64,000 bases of DNA, taken from Bacteroidetes bacterium RIFCSPLOWO2_12_FULL_37_12 (GTDB lineage Bacteria; Bacteroidota; Bacteroidia; 2-12-FULL-37-12). Position numbers and translations under genes: made by a program. The stretch lies in assembly GCA_001769655.1 (NCBI GenBank), contig MEPC01000038.1:155842-219841 (forward strand). Direction: 5' to 3'. Below the pieces are notes generated by a model that was not told the origin of the DNA, did not search any database, and was given only the letters and a program-made list of their open reading frames with translations. Positions 45,128-54,166 of the stretch are shown one piece after another (within the stretch, counting starts at the first letter, position 1; every line of letters begins with the position of its first letter).

Positions 45128-46269
45128 CCGCTCCCCATATCCCTGTATTTTACCGCTTGAAGAAAGGGAAAAAACTTTTTTCCTTTGGAGAAGAAATTGG
45201 GGATGCACCGATTCTAAATCTCCCGCTTTCCACCTGGCAGGAAAAAGGTATTCTTCAAAATAAAGGAAAATTATTGGACATCACCGATGAAAAAGAGATT
45301 AACGACTCCGAATATTTTATTTTTGACGAGGATTTGTTTTTTTCTTCAGCATTTATTTCTGCTGTAATAAAAATTGCCATATCCAAACATCATTCATTCC
45401 GCACAACGTTATCTGAGAATACTTTTAATGAACGATTTGTATTACCTCATTCTGCCATTTCTTCTGAGAATCTATCATTTAATTTTTTTTATATCAATAA
45501 AAATGTGAAAGAGATAAATCCCGTTATCATTCCTCAAAAACTATTTCCACATTTTGAAGAACTCCCCGATCAGATTGTAAAAGGTGGAAAGTATCATTTT
45601 GACCAGTGTGACACTCTTATCTCACGCCTTGCCTCCCCCTTTCATCTGCTTCAGATTAATCTGGCTCAAAATTTTTCAAGGATGATTTCAATTCAACGGA
45701 AGATGCCTCAATGGTTTGTAAATAAATTCGCTCCTGTTTTTTCCATGTTGTATATCAGAAGTTTAAAGTCACTGAATAAATTTGGAAAAGGATGTCGTGT
45801 TCATCCCAGCGCCATCATTGAAAATGCTGAATTGGGAAAAAATGTAATCGTAGGAGCCAATGACATTATCCGTCATTCCTTTATTGGCGACGGTTGTAAA
45901 ATTCATGATAATGTATCTATCATGAGCAGTGTTTTGGGAAAGAACAATGTTATCTCCAACGGAAATCATGTAAATCTTTGTTTAACCTATAACGATGTTT
46001 TTCTGATTCACGGACCTTATCAATTTTCTGTCTTTGGAAAATCATCGGCAGTTTTTGCTGTGATAAACTGTGATATACGGTTAGACCAGCAAAATATATT
46101 TATTCCTACCGATTGCGGAATTCTTGACTCAAAACAACCCCTTTTGGGAATTGCTTACGGGCATTATTCAAAAACAGGTGGTGGAAATATTATTGCTTCC
46201 GGAAGAATTATTCCAAATCATAAACATATTCTTCCTCCGGAAAATGTCATTTTAAAAAAGATTAATTAG
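45124..46269 (+). CDS. left-handed beta-helix protein of unknown function in the PKS-like operon
   Basis: 381 residues. The N-terminal ~190 residues have no motif I recognise. From ~220 on there are hexapeptide-repeat (LbH) rungs: VHPSAIIENAELGKNVIVGAN (cut), IGDGCKIHDNVSIMSS, VLGKNNVISNGNHVN. LbH proteins include LpxA/LpxD-type acyltransferases and sugar-nucleotide enzymes, so this could transfer the finished acyl chain or modify a sugar, but no catalytic residue is certain. It overlaps the ACP gene by ATGA. An inverted repeat follows it. Confidence 0.65.
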   Translation: MTAPHIPVFYRLKKGKKLFSFGEEIGDAPILNLPLSTWQEKGILQNKGKLLDITDEKEINDSEYFIFDEDLFFSSAFISAVIKIAISKHHSFRTTLSENTFNERFVLPHSAISSENLSFNFFYINKNVKEINPVIIPQKLFPHFEELPDQIVKGGKYHFDQCDTLISRLASPFHLLQINLAQNFSRMISIQRKMPQWFVNKFAPVFSMLYIRSLKSLNKFGKGCRVHPSAIIENAELGKNVIVGANDIIRHSFIGDGCKIHDNVSIMSSVLGKNNVISNGNHVNLCLTYNDVFLIHGPYQFSVFGKSSAVFAVINCDIRLDQQNIFIPTDCGILDSKQPLLGIAYGHYSKTGGGNIIASGRIIPNHKHILPPENVILKKIN

Positions 46270-46309
46270 CAATACTTCAGACAGTTTTTTAAAAAGAAAA
46301 AGTTATTAC

Positions 46310-46392
46310 CACATAGACACATAGGGCTCAAAGGAATTTATTAATGAGTAAGTTCTATGTGTTTTTCCTTATGTGCCCTATGTGTCTATGTG
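46310..46392. repeat. perfect 18-bp inverted repeat CACATAGACACATAGGGC
   Basis: Arms at 46310-46327 and 46375-46392 are exact reverse complements around a 47-base loop, ahead of the saccharopine-dehydrogenase-like ATG. It may form an mRNA hairpin inside the operon. The ORF upstream of 46432 merely translates this repeat. Confidence 0.75.
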
Positions 46393-46431
46393 TTAAAAAA
46401 ACTGAATTATACCAATGGTCTATTGAACCAA

Positions 46432-47517
46432 ATGAAACATTCTATTATTCTTCTCGGTGCCACCGGCTTTACAGGCAAATTGATTGCTGAAAAGTTGGAT
46501 AAGGATTCTGTCACTTTTACAATATGCGGCAGGTCATTGGAAAAATTACAATATCTTACTGAAAAATGTACCCATAACCACGAATGTTTGGTATTGGATG
46601 TAATGAAGGAAGAAAAAATTAAATCCGTTTTATTCCAATATGAAATTGTAATCAACTGTGTAGGACCTTTTAACCTTTGGGGAAATTTTATAAGAAATTT
46701 TTGTGTGCAACACGGTAAAATTTATATAGATATTTCGGGAGAACAATCTTTTATTGAACAATCTTTTATGATGGATAAACTCGCAAAAGAAAAAGGTGCT
46801 ACTATTATTCATTCCGTTTCTTTTGAATCGTGCATGGCTGATATAATTGCCTCTGAGATGTTGGACTCTGCACTTAAATACAGCGATATTTCATCGTATT
46901 ATTTTTTTAGAAATTCAAAACCCTCCCCCGGAACAAAACTGACCATGCAACTATCAAAGCATTTTCCCACTTTTTTTATTCATAATGGAAAAATGGAAAA
47001 TGCATCTCCACTTGCATTTCATAAATACATATCTTTTGATTTTCTACCCGGTTTTACTAAAGCCCTTTTCATGCCTTATCCTGAAATATTGTTTTTTAAT
47101 AAAAAATATAAAGTCAACCATTCTGCATCGTATTTAATGTTGAATCATTCGGATGCTATGTTCCTGCTTGCATCCCGTAAACAACCGATTGAATCCGTTG
47201 ATAAAATTCTAAAAAAACACCAATCACGAAAACATAACCTGAACGAAAATGATATCGCCAAACAGGAATTTACGCTGGTAGTTCAGGCAATCGCAGAGGA
47301 TGGAATTAAAATAACTAAATACGTACATGGCAGAAATATGTATGGAATTACTGCCTTTCTCGTTTCTTATCTTGTTAAACAAATAAATTCCGGTTTGCTT
47401 TTAAAAAAAGGAATTGTGACACCTTCGGAAACGGGAGCATGGTCTGGTTTATGGAATGTGTTAATAAAAGAAAAATTAATTACTCATGTTCAGGAACTCC
47501 AATCAGATGAAAAATAA
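46432..47517 (+). CDS. saccharopine-dehydrogenase-like NAD(P)-binding protein (trans-enoyl-reductase type)
   Basis: 361 residues from the ATG at 46432; the open extension to 46357 is translated repeat. Rossmann motif GATGFTGKLIAEKL near the N-terminus, then CGRSLEKLQYL and NCVGPFNLWG, the saccharopine-dehydrogenase-like family that contains the mycobacterial trans-acting enoyl reductase of phthiocerol lipids. By context it could reduce the enoyl intermediate of the polyketide, completing KR-DH-ER. It lacks saccharopine pathway neighbours. It overlaps the exporter gene by 11 bases. Confidence 0.8.
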   Translation: MKHSIILLGATGFTGKLIAEKLDKDSVTFTICGRSLEKLQYLTEKCTHNHECLVLDVMKEEKIKSVLFQYEIVINCVGPFNLWGNFIRNFCVQHGKIYIDISGEQSFIEQSFMMDKLAKEKGATIIHSVSFESCMADIIASEMLDSALKYSDISSYYFFRNSKPSPGTKLTMQLSKHFPTFFIHNGKMENASPLAFHKYISFDFLPGFTKALFMPYPEILFFNKKYKVNHSASYLMLNHSDAMFLLASRKQPIESVDKILKKHQSRKHNLNENDIAKQEFTLVVQAIAEDGIKITKYVHGRNMYGITAFLVSYLVKQINSGLLLKKGIVTPSETGAWSGLWNVLIKEKLITHVQELQSDEK

Positions 47518-49618
47518 ATTTGAAAGCATCGTATCTTTTCTTGTAAGGAGAAGAAAGTTACTCTTCTATCTGACAATTTCATTGATGGTGGTGACAACAT
47601 TTTTTTCAACTCTTCCATCGTTTGATGGAAAGTTAGTGGGATTTGATTTGAATGAAAATGTTTTTGCTCAAACCCTAAAGCGAATAGAATCATTATTTGG
47701 AACTCAGAACCGGCTCTATATTAAAATAACACCCGCTAACGATAATTTGCAAGAAGTTTTTTCGGGCTTGCAGGAACTTGAAAAAAAATTAGTTGAAAAA
47801 TTTCCTGAGGCAAAAATCATTTCGCTTCACAAATTTTATTATTTGTTATTTCCAGGCGAAGAAAAATCAAGTATCCAATTATCCGGGTTTATCCGGGAAG
47901 CATCTTCCTATCCTATTCTGAATGATTTAATCAGTAATGACACAAAATCATTTCTTGTGGTCATGGTCAGGGATTCGTTAACAAATTTTGATATACATGC
48001 ATTTAACTCAATAACCGGTTACCGCTATACTGGAATAAAACAAATTAAGGCAATCAGCTTATTTCATATTGAAGATACCATTCAACAATACATCCGAAAA
48101 GATTTTATAGTGCTTTCATGTGCCATTACGATTTTCTTCCTGCTTTTTTTCTTTTTCACATTCCGCTCCTTTTCCGCTTTGTTATTTAATACAGCCGTTA
48201 TCGGAATTTCTGTCTTTTCCTCTCTGTTTTTCTTCTCAATTTTTAATTTTCATCTGAATATCATCACCATACTTGTAATTCCCGTAGTGCTGGTTCTTTC
48301 TTTATCCGATTCGGTTCATTTGCTTAGCGGATATGCGCATTTCAAACACCTGACAAACCAAAATGAACGACTAATAAATGTGGTTAAATTGTACATCCTC
48401 CCTTCGTTTTTTTCATCCGCTACCACTTCCGTTGCCTTTCTAAGTTTTTATTTTTTTAATGATTCTGAATTTATCCGGGAATTTGGTTTAATAACAGGAC
48501 TTTCTTTAATGGTAGAATTCTTTTTAACATTTTTTACAGCTCCTTATCTGCTTGAAAAGGTGAATGTATCGAAAATTAATAAAAAAGAAATTAACGGCTT
48601 TAGCAACTTTCTTGAAAGAAACCGTAAACCGTTCTCGCTTTTTTTTCTTCTTATTTTTATTTCTTCATTCTATTTTGTAAGAAAGTTAGAATTCAAATCA
48701 GATACCAATATGTTTTTTCCAAAAAATTCTGAATTGAACAAAACGCACGAAGAATTGAATCGTGATTTTTATTCACATATAAAGCTGGATATACTTATTG
48801 AACCCAAAAATAATATTTCCAATGAGGATGAAAATTATAAACTGAGGACTTATGTTTCTTCTCTGACAAAATTATTTAGAAACACAAAAAATGTAGTGAG
48901 AGTAAATTCTGCTACCGATAATCATTCCATCCGGTTAATACCAGGTTCCACTATAAATTTTTTAAATCATCTCGGCAAAAGAAATCCATATTATAACAAA
49001 GAAAATAATCTGTACAGGATAGAAATAAAAGTGAATAATGCAGAGTCAGTAAAAGAAATTGCCTATAAAATTTTACCTTCCCTCATTCATAAATACCCGG
49101 AATATAAAATTTCATTCACAAGCGTGGTGCTGATTATGGATTATGTAAATATGCGGGTTTCCCGTTCATTAATCAATTCTTTATTAACTTCCGGTTTCTT
49201 TATTGCATTCATGATTTTTCTTTTAACCCGTTCCATTCCCATTACGTTTGCTTCCCTTTTACCCAACCTAGTTCCACTTTCAATAATTACATATATTTAT
49301 CTTTTGCTGGGCTTTGAAATAAATATTCTTACTGCCATCACCGCAGTGGTATGTCTGGGAATATTAGATGATGACACTATTCACATCTTATACCGTCGGC
49401 TTTGGTTGAAAAAACCTTTGGATGAATTACCTTTCAGCATCTTTTCAACCTCTGTTCTTTTAACCATTGGCTTTGGAATGTTTTGTTTAAGCAATTTCAG
49501 ACCTACGCAGGTACTTGGCGGAGTCAGTGCATTGGTTTTTTTCTTTGGGATGATTTGCGAACTAACCCTTACTCCCTGGCTCATTGATTTATGGATACGC
49601 AGAAATGAAAATAAATAA
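47507..49618 (+). CDS. MMPL/RND-family lipid exporter
   Basis: 703 residues from the ATG at 47507 (first part MKNKFESIVSFLVRRRKLLF). Two RND halves, each with a helix, a soluble extracytoplasmic loop and five helices, including the sterol-sensing-like runs IPVVLVLSLSDSVHLLSGYA and VVCLGILDDDTIHILYRR. It should export a hydrophobic product, such as a lipid or polyketide. It overlaps the ER-like gene by 11 bases and the radical SAM gene by 14, placing export in the same operon as synthesis. Confidence 0.9.
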   Translation: MKNKFESIVSFLVRRRKLLFYLTISLMVVTTFFSTLPSFDGKLVGFDLNENVFAQTLKRIESLFGTQNRLYIKITPANDNLQEVFSGLQELEKKLVEKFPEAKIISLHKFYYLLFPGEEKSSIQLSGFIREASSYPILNDLISNDTKSFLVVMVRDSLTNFDIHAFNSITGYRYTGIKQIKAISLFHIEDTIQQYIRKDFIVLSCAITIFFLLFFFFTFRSFSALLFNTAVIGISVFSSLFFFSIFNFHLNIITILVIPVVLVLSLSDSVHLLSGYAHFKHLTNQNERLINVVKLYILPSFFSSATTSVAFLSFYFFNDSEFIREFGLITGLSLMVEFFLTFFTAPYLLEKVNVSKINKKEINGFSNFLERNRKPFSLFFLLIFISSFYFVRKLEFKSDTNMFFPKNSELNKTHEELNRDFYSHIKLDILIEPKNNISNEDENYKLRTYVSSLTKLFRNTKNVVRVNSATDNHSIRLIPGSTINFLNHLGKRNPYYNKENNLYRIEIKVNNAESVKEIAYKILPSLIHKYPEYKISFTSVVLIMDYVNMRVSRSLINSLLTSGFFIAFMIFLLTRSIPITFASLLPNLVPLSIITYIYLLLGFEINILTAITAVVCLGILDDDTIHILYRRLWLKKPLDELPFSIFSTSVLLTIGFGMFCLSNFRPTQVLGGVSALVFFFGMICELTLTPWLIDLWIRRNENK

Positions 49619-51008
49619 AATATTATTTGTTCGTTCATCTTTTTACGCAGATAACGGGAAATTATTAAAGGCAACAAAACTGCTTGATAGATTAACTATT
49701 AAAAATCTTGCAGAGATGGGATTGCCTTTATTGGCGGCATATACTCCTCCCGGAATTAAATGTCAAATGATTGATGATTGCTTAGAAGAACTTGATTTTA
49801 ATTCAGACGCTGAGGTGATTGCAATTTCCGGATGGCTTTTGCATGCAAACAGGATGATAGAAATTGCAAAAGAATTTAAAAAAAGAGGAAAAATTGTTGT
49901 GGCGGGTGGATATGCTGTTACCATGCATCCTGAATTATTTACAGAATATATGGATTCCATCTGTATTGGAGAAGGAGATAAAATCTGGTCCCAAATGATT
50001 TGTGATATTGAAAGTGGCACTCTCAAATCAACATACGAATCGGATTTTACTTCACCGCTTAGTGACATTCCCGTTCCGAGATATGATTTAATTAACAATA
50101 AACGTCTTTTTTCCCTGGGGGTAAGTTATCCCGTACAGGCAACCAGAGGTTGTCCATTCAAATGCGATTATTGCTCCATCATCGCTTTCTATCAAAGAAC
50201 ATATAGAAAACGCCCCGTTCAGGATGTGGTCAGAGATATTATAGCTCATGGGGCTAAAGAAATGCACTTTATTGATGATAATCTGATGGAAGATACCCAG
50301 TATGCGAAGGAACTTTTCAGGGAGATGAAAAAAATCAAAAGAAAAATTACGTGGGGTGTACAGGCAACTATTAATATTGCAAAGGATGAGGAAATGCTAA
50401 AACTCGCTTACGAATCGGGTTGCCGCCTTGTCATAATCGGACTTGAATCCATCTCTCAGCAAAGTTTAAATCACGTTTCAAAATCATGGAACAAAGTTAC
50501 ATTCTTTAAATCAGCTGTTCAGAAAATCCAAAATGCGGGAATTGGTGTCCATGCTTTAATAATTTTTGGATTGCCATCAGATACAAAAGAAATATTTCAT
50601 GAATCCTATAAATTTCTTCACGACTTGAATGTGGTGGCGGCTGAATTTTTTATATTGACTCCTTATCCTAAGACACCCTTAGGTCAGCAATACATAAAGG
50701 AAGGAAAGATTTTTGATTTTGATCTTTCTCATTACCGTGAACCCTACGTTGTATTTAAACACGATACTATGTCACCCAAGGAAATTCAGGATGGTTACTG
50801 GCATGCGTATAAGGAATTTTATACTATGCCAAGAATCATTCAGCGTATTATAAGAGGTAATTATAAACATAAGCTCATGCAGTTTGCATTGAATTATTAT
50901 TATTGGGTGAAAATCAAGAGAAAAATTGTCCCCACACATTTTCAACGCGGTAATTATTCATTTACAAAATTTCCGGATGTACTAAAAGAAAATGGGTATA
51001 GGGTATAA
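49605..51008 (+). CDS. B12-binding-domain radical SAM enzyme
   Basis: 467 residues from the ATG at 49605; a TTG at 49584 would add seven residues. The N-terminal cobalamin-binding-like domain (~65-140, VIAISGWLLHANRMIEIAKE; GGYAVTMHPE) lacks an obvious DxHxxG. The 4Fe-4S motif is C183-PFK-C187-DY-C190. The barrel has FIDDNLM and TWGVQATI, and the C-terminus is DUF4070-like (SHYREPYVVFKH). Relatives methylate or otherwise functionalise lipids, for example hopanoid methylases. It overlaps the exporter gene by 14 bases and its TAA lies in a GGTATAGG repeat. Confidence 0.88.
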   Translation: MKINKILFVRSSFYADNGKLLKATKLLDRLTIKNLAEMGLPLLAAYTPPGIKCQMIDDCLEELDFNSDAEVIAISGWLLHANRMIEIAKEFKKRGKIVVAGGYAVTMHPELFTEYMDSICIGEGDKIWSQMICDIESGTLKSTYESDFTSPLSDIPVPRYDLINNKRLFSLGVSYPVQATRGCPFKCDYCSIIAFYQRTYRKRPVQDVVRDIIAHGAKEMHFIDDNLMEDTQYAKELFREMKKIKRKITWGVQATINIAKDEEMLKLAYESGCRLVIIGLESISQQSLNHVSKSWNKVTFFKSAVQKIQNAGIGVHALIIFGLPSDTKEIFHESYKFLHDLNVVAAEFFILTPYPKTPLGQQYIKEGKIFDFDLSHYREPYVVFKHDTMSPKEIQDGYWHAYKEFYTMPRIIQRIIRGNYKHKLMQFALNYYYWVKIKRKIVPTHFQRGNYSFTKFPDVLKENGYRV

Positions 51009-51086
51009 GGGTATAGGGTATAAGGAGCGAACAAAGTTACATTTTCTCTATACCTTTATACCTTATACCCCTATACCTTTATACCT
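51000..51086. repeat. GGTATAGG/CCTATACC inverted tandem repeat
   Basis: Units AGGGTATAAGGGTATAGGGT are followed by the complementary TATACCTTATACCCCTATACC (cut). It spans the end of the radical SAM gene and the whole gap to the next, the fourth copy of this family. Confidence 0.75.
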
Positions 51087-51092
51087 TCTTAT

Positions 51093-52439
51093 ATGAATTG
51101 GAAAGAAAATTCAAGAATAGCCCGCTTCTGGCATAAAAATGCTGAGGAAAATAAAATAGAATGTGATTTGTGTCCAAGGCATTGTAAATTAAAACATGAG
51201 CAAATGGGTTTTTGCCTTGTCAGAGGAGCCGTTGGGCAATCCCTTCATACATTTAATTACGGAAGAGCCGTTCAGGCAACTCTTGAGTGCATGGAAACAG
51301 AAGCCATCTATCATTACATGCCCGGTACCAAAGCCCTTAGCATGGGAAATATCGGTTGTTCCATGTCTTGCAGTTATTGTCAGAACTGGCAAACTTCTCA
51401 AATAAAACATCTTAATCCGGACAATGTAAAAAATTATTCTCCCGAACAAGTGGTGGAGATTGCATTACTGAATAACATTGAGGTCATTTCCTGGACTTAC
51501 AATGATCCGGTTGTGTGGCACGAATTTGTGGTGGACACTTCTAAATTGGCTCATAAAAATGGCATAAAAACTTTATACAAATCCGCTTTATATATTGAGG
51601 AAGAACCACTGAATGAATTATTGGATGTTATTGATATTTTCAGCATCTCATTAAAATGTATGAATCCACTGATTTATAAAAAATATAACAAGGGAGAATT
51701 AGAACCGGTATTAAGAGGAATAAAACAAATCGGTAAATCAGGAAAGCATCTGGAGATAAGTCAATTAATTGTCACCGGCTTGAATGATGATGGCACGGAT
51801 GCAATAAAAACAGCCCGGTGGATGCTTGAAAATCTGAGTGACACTGTACCCTTGCATTTGGTTGCCTATCATCCGGCTTTCAGGTATTCTCAACCCCGTA
51901 CTTCCGTTGAATCATTGCTTAATCTTCGCAAATTGGTTTTTTCTGAAGGAATTAAACATTGTTATATCGGAAATGTTTATTCGGAAAATGTGAGTAATAC
52001 ATTATGTAAAAAATGCAACTATCTGCTTGTTGAACGATTTGGATTAACTGTAAATGCAACCGGATTGAACAAGAATGGTTTATGTAATAAATGTGGAGAA
52101 CGCTCTGTTATAATTAACCCTTTGGCGAGCAAAAATAAACAGAGCATAAGCCATGCGACTCATGTTCCTGTTCAGCAATTTGAATTTATCTGGAGTGAGG
52201 AAATAAACAGCTTGCATGTTGTGTTGGAAGAAAATTACAATACTGATATTTTTATTATGACGGAAAGATTTCCCGATGGGAACATAGAACAAATTCCTAT
52301 TCATAAAGGAATTGAAAGGGTGATTTTTTCAAAAAACAGTATCAACGAAAAAAAAATATTAATTTCATCAAATAATGGAGCAAAGCTTCGTATTATGCCA
52401 TTGTCAGACAGGGCACATTTTCCGGTATTAAATGATTAA
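51093..52439 (+). CDS. AmmeMemoRadiSam-system radical SAM enzyme
   Basis: 448 residues. N-terminal Cys quartet C24-DL-C27-PRH-C31 with C41, then the radical SAM motif C89-SMS-C93-SY-C96. YLVxxYHPAF-like and GIKHCYIGNVY motifs match the AmrS family found with MEMO1 and AMMECR1 proteins. A second Cys4 site (CKKCN, CNKCGE) precedes a ~105-residue C-terminal domain I do not recognise. The MEMO and AMMECR1 partners are not in this window, so its substrate is unclear. Confidence 0.88.
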   Translation: MNWKENSRIARFWHKNAEENKIECDLCPRHCKLKHEQMGFCLVRGAVGQSLHTFNYGRAVQATLECMETEAIYHYMPGTKALSMGNIGCSMSCSYCQNWQTSQIKHLNPDNVKNYSPEQVVEIALLNNIEVISWTYNDPVVWHEFVVDTSKLAHKNGIKTLYKSALYIEEEPLNELLDVIDIFSISLKCMNPLIYKKYNKGELEPVLRGIKQIGKSGKHLEISQLIVTGLNDDGTDAIKTARWMLENLSDTVPLHLVAYHPAFRYSQPRTSVESLLNLRKLVFSEGIKHCYIGNVYSENVSNTLCKKCNYLLVERFGLTVNATGLNKNGLCNKCGERSVIINPLASKNKQSISHATHVPVQQFEFIWSEEINSLHVVLEENYNTDIFIMTERFPDGNIEQIPIHKGIERVIFSKNSINEKKILISSNNGAKLRIMPLSDRAHFPVLND

Positions 52440-52486
52440 TTTATTTTTCCTAAGCTAGACAAGCCAGAACAAAGAAATATAAAAAT

Positions 52487-52690
52487 TAACCGCTAATTGA
52501 CGCTAATTATTCGCGAATATACGCGAATAAAGAAAAAAAATAATAACCAATAGTTAACGCTAATTATTCGCGTAAATTCGCGTTTAATTTATTTATTCGC
52601 GCAAATTCGCGGTTAATTTTTATTTATTCGCGTAAATTCGCGGTTAATTTATTTATTCGCGCAAATTCGCGGTTAATTTTTATTTTTGAT
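52487..52690. repeat. tandem AATTCGCGGTTAATTTTTAT array
   Basis: At least four ~36-bp units of the form TTATTCGCGCAAATTCGCGG / TTAATTTTTA follow a more degenerate TTCGCGAATA region. Units are nearly contiguous with no unique spacers. It ends in TATTTTTG at 52681-52688, which could serve as the -7 element for the next gene. Confidence 0.75.
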
Positions 52691-52743
52691 ACATAATGTT
52701 TTATATCAAGAAGTGCGAAGAAATATCTGATAAGGTATTAAAG

Positions 52744-53868
52744 ATGAATAAAATAACACAAATTCTCCACACAAAATCGGAAGACAAAAATGCCTTTCCG
52801 GTAAATACACCTATATATCAATCAAGTGCATTTAAAGCGCACTCACCTTTTTTCTACTCCAGAAAAAATAATCCAAACGTCGAAGAAATTGAAAAATGTG
52901 TAGCTATTCTTGAGGAAGCTAACTATGCTCTGGGAACCAATACAGGCATGTCAGCCATTTCAATCGTCTTGAATATACTCGTTCCCGGAGGATCGCTTGT
53001 CGTTAATAAGGATATTTATGGATGTTCTCTAAAAGCATTTCAGAAATTGACCTCTAAACTTGGAACACGCCTCATTGTACTTGATTTATCCGAGAAAAAA
53101 AATTACCGTCTTCTTCCCAAAGATGCGCAACTGCTTGTATTTGAAACCCCCACGAATCCTTTTCTGAAAACCATTGATATTACATCTCTTTCATCCTATA
53201 TAAAAAAAATCAATCCTAAAACATTAGTGGTGGTAGATAATACCTGGGCAACGCCCTTATTTCAGCAACCGCTTAAATGGGGTGCGGATATTGTGATTCA
53301 CAGTGCCACTAAATATTTCTCCGGACATAGCGATGTGATGGGAGGATTTATTGTTACCAATAATGAAACAATATTTAAAAACCTTTCGGAACAACGATTC
53401 TATTCTGGAGCTATTTTGGAACCATTCAGTGCCTGGTTATTGAAACGTAGCTTGCAAACATTTGCCTTACGGATGAAAGAACATCAAAGAACAACTCTGG
53501 AAATGAAAAAATTCCTGAAACGGTTTTCCCAGGTAGAAAAAATTTATTATCCTGAAATAGATAAAAAACAACTTACCGGTTATGGAACTTTGATTTTTTT
53601 TGAATTCAGGAAAGACCTTGTTAACCAATACGAAAATTTCATGAAAGAATTACAACTTTTTGATTCCGGAACCGGCATGGCTTGTGTCACTTCCATGGTG
53701 GCACAACCTTTTTCGGGTAGCCATAGTTCTTTATCAGAAAACGAAAAGAAAGAAATGGGAATAAGCAAAAGATTAATGCGATTGAGTTTTGGTTTTGAAA
53801 ACAGGAATGATTTGAAAAACGATTTGACGGGTGCTTTCAAACGAATGTCTGATGGAGTGAGTAAGTGA
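52744..53868 (+). CDS. cystathionine gamma-synthase/lyase-family PLP enzyme
   Basis: 374 residues from the ATG at 52744; an ATG at 52696 is also in frame. Features of the Cys/Met metabolism PLP family are TPIYQSSAF, the PLP Lys190 in IHSATKYFSGHSDVMGG, and SMVAQPFSGSHSSLS near the C-terminus. It could act in gamma-synthase, gamma-lyase or homocysteine synthase reactions; the sequence does not separate these by eye. It stands alone after the repeat array and may have the TATTTTTG promoter. Confidence 0.85.
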   Translation: MNKITQILHTKSEDKNAFPVNTPIYQSSAFKAHSPFFYSRKNNPNVEEIEKCVAILEEANYALGTNTGMSAISIVLNILVPGGSLVVNKDIYGCSLKAFQKLTSKLGTRLIVLDLSEKKNYRLLPKDAQLLVFETPTNPFLKTIDITSLSSYIKKINPKTLVVVDNTWATPLFQQPLKWGADIVIHSATKYFSGHSDVMGGFIVTNNETIFKNLSEQRFYSGAILEPFSAWLLKRSLQTFALRMKEHQRTTLEMKKFLKRFSQVEKIYYPEIDKKQLTGYGTLIFFEFRKDLVNQYENFMKELQLFDSGTGMACVTSMVAQPFSGSHSSLSENEKKEMGISKRLMRLSFGFENRNDLKNDLTGAFKRMSDGVSK

Positions 53869-54166
53869 ATTTTTTTTTACATCTTCTTTTTCTTTCCTGG
53901 TTTTTTTCAGCTTCAATTTAGGTGAGATTGTTATATAAAACAATCTTACAAGTGCTCTCTATCACTTGTTGACCAATTAAAAAAATACCTGTTAAAAAAC
54001 ACTTCACCGCATATTTTTTCATATCAAAAAATGACACCAAAATCATTATTTACTTTAAGGTAAATCATTTCGAGTTACCGTTAAACGGTTGAATTTTGGT
54101 TGCTGTTCAACCACTAATCTGGAGACCGGACTTGGAAGTAATAATTTCACCTTACACTTTTCAATC

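Noticed and set aside
46357..46431. N-terminal extension of the saccharopine-dehydrogenase-like protein
   Set aside because: It translates the right arm of the CACATAGACACATAGG inverted repeat; the ATG at 46432 starts directly before the Rossmann motif.
52487..52690. CRISPR array
   Set aside because: Units are contiguous, have no unique spacers and no cas genes are nearby.
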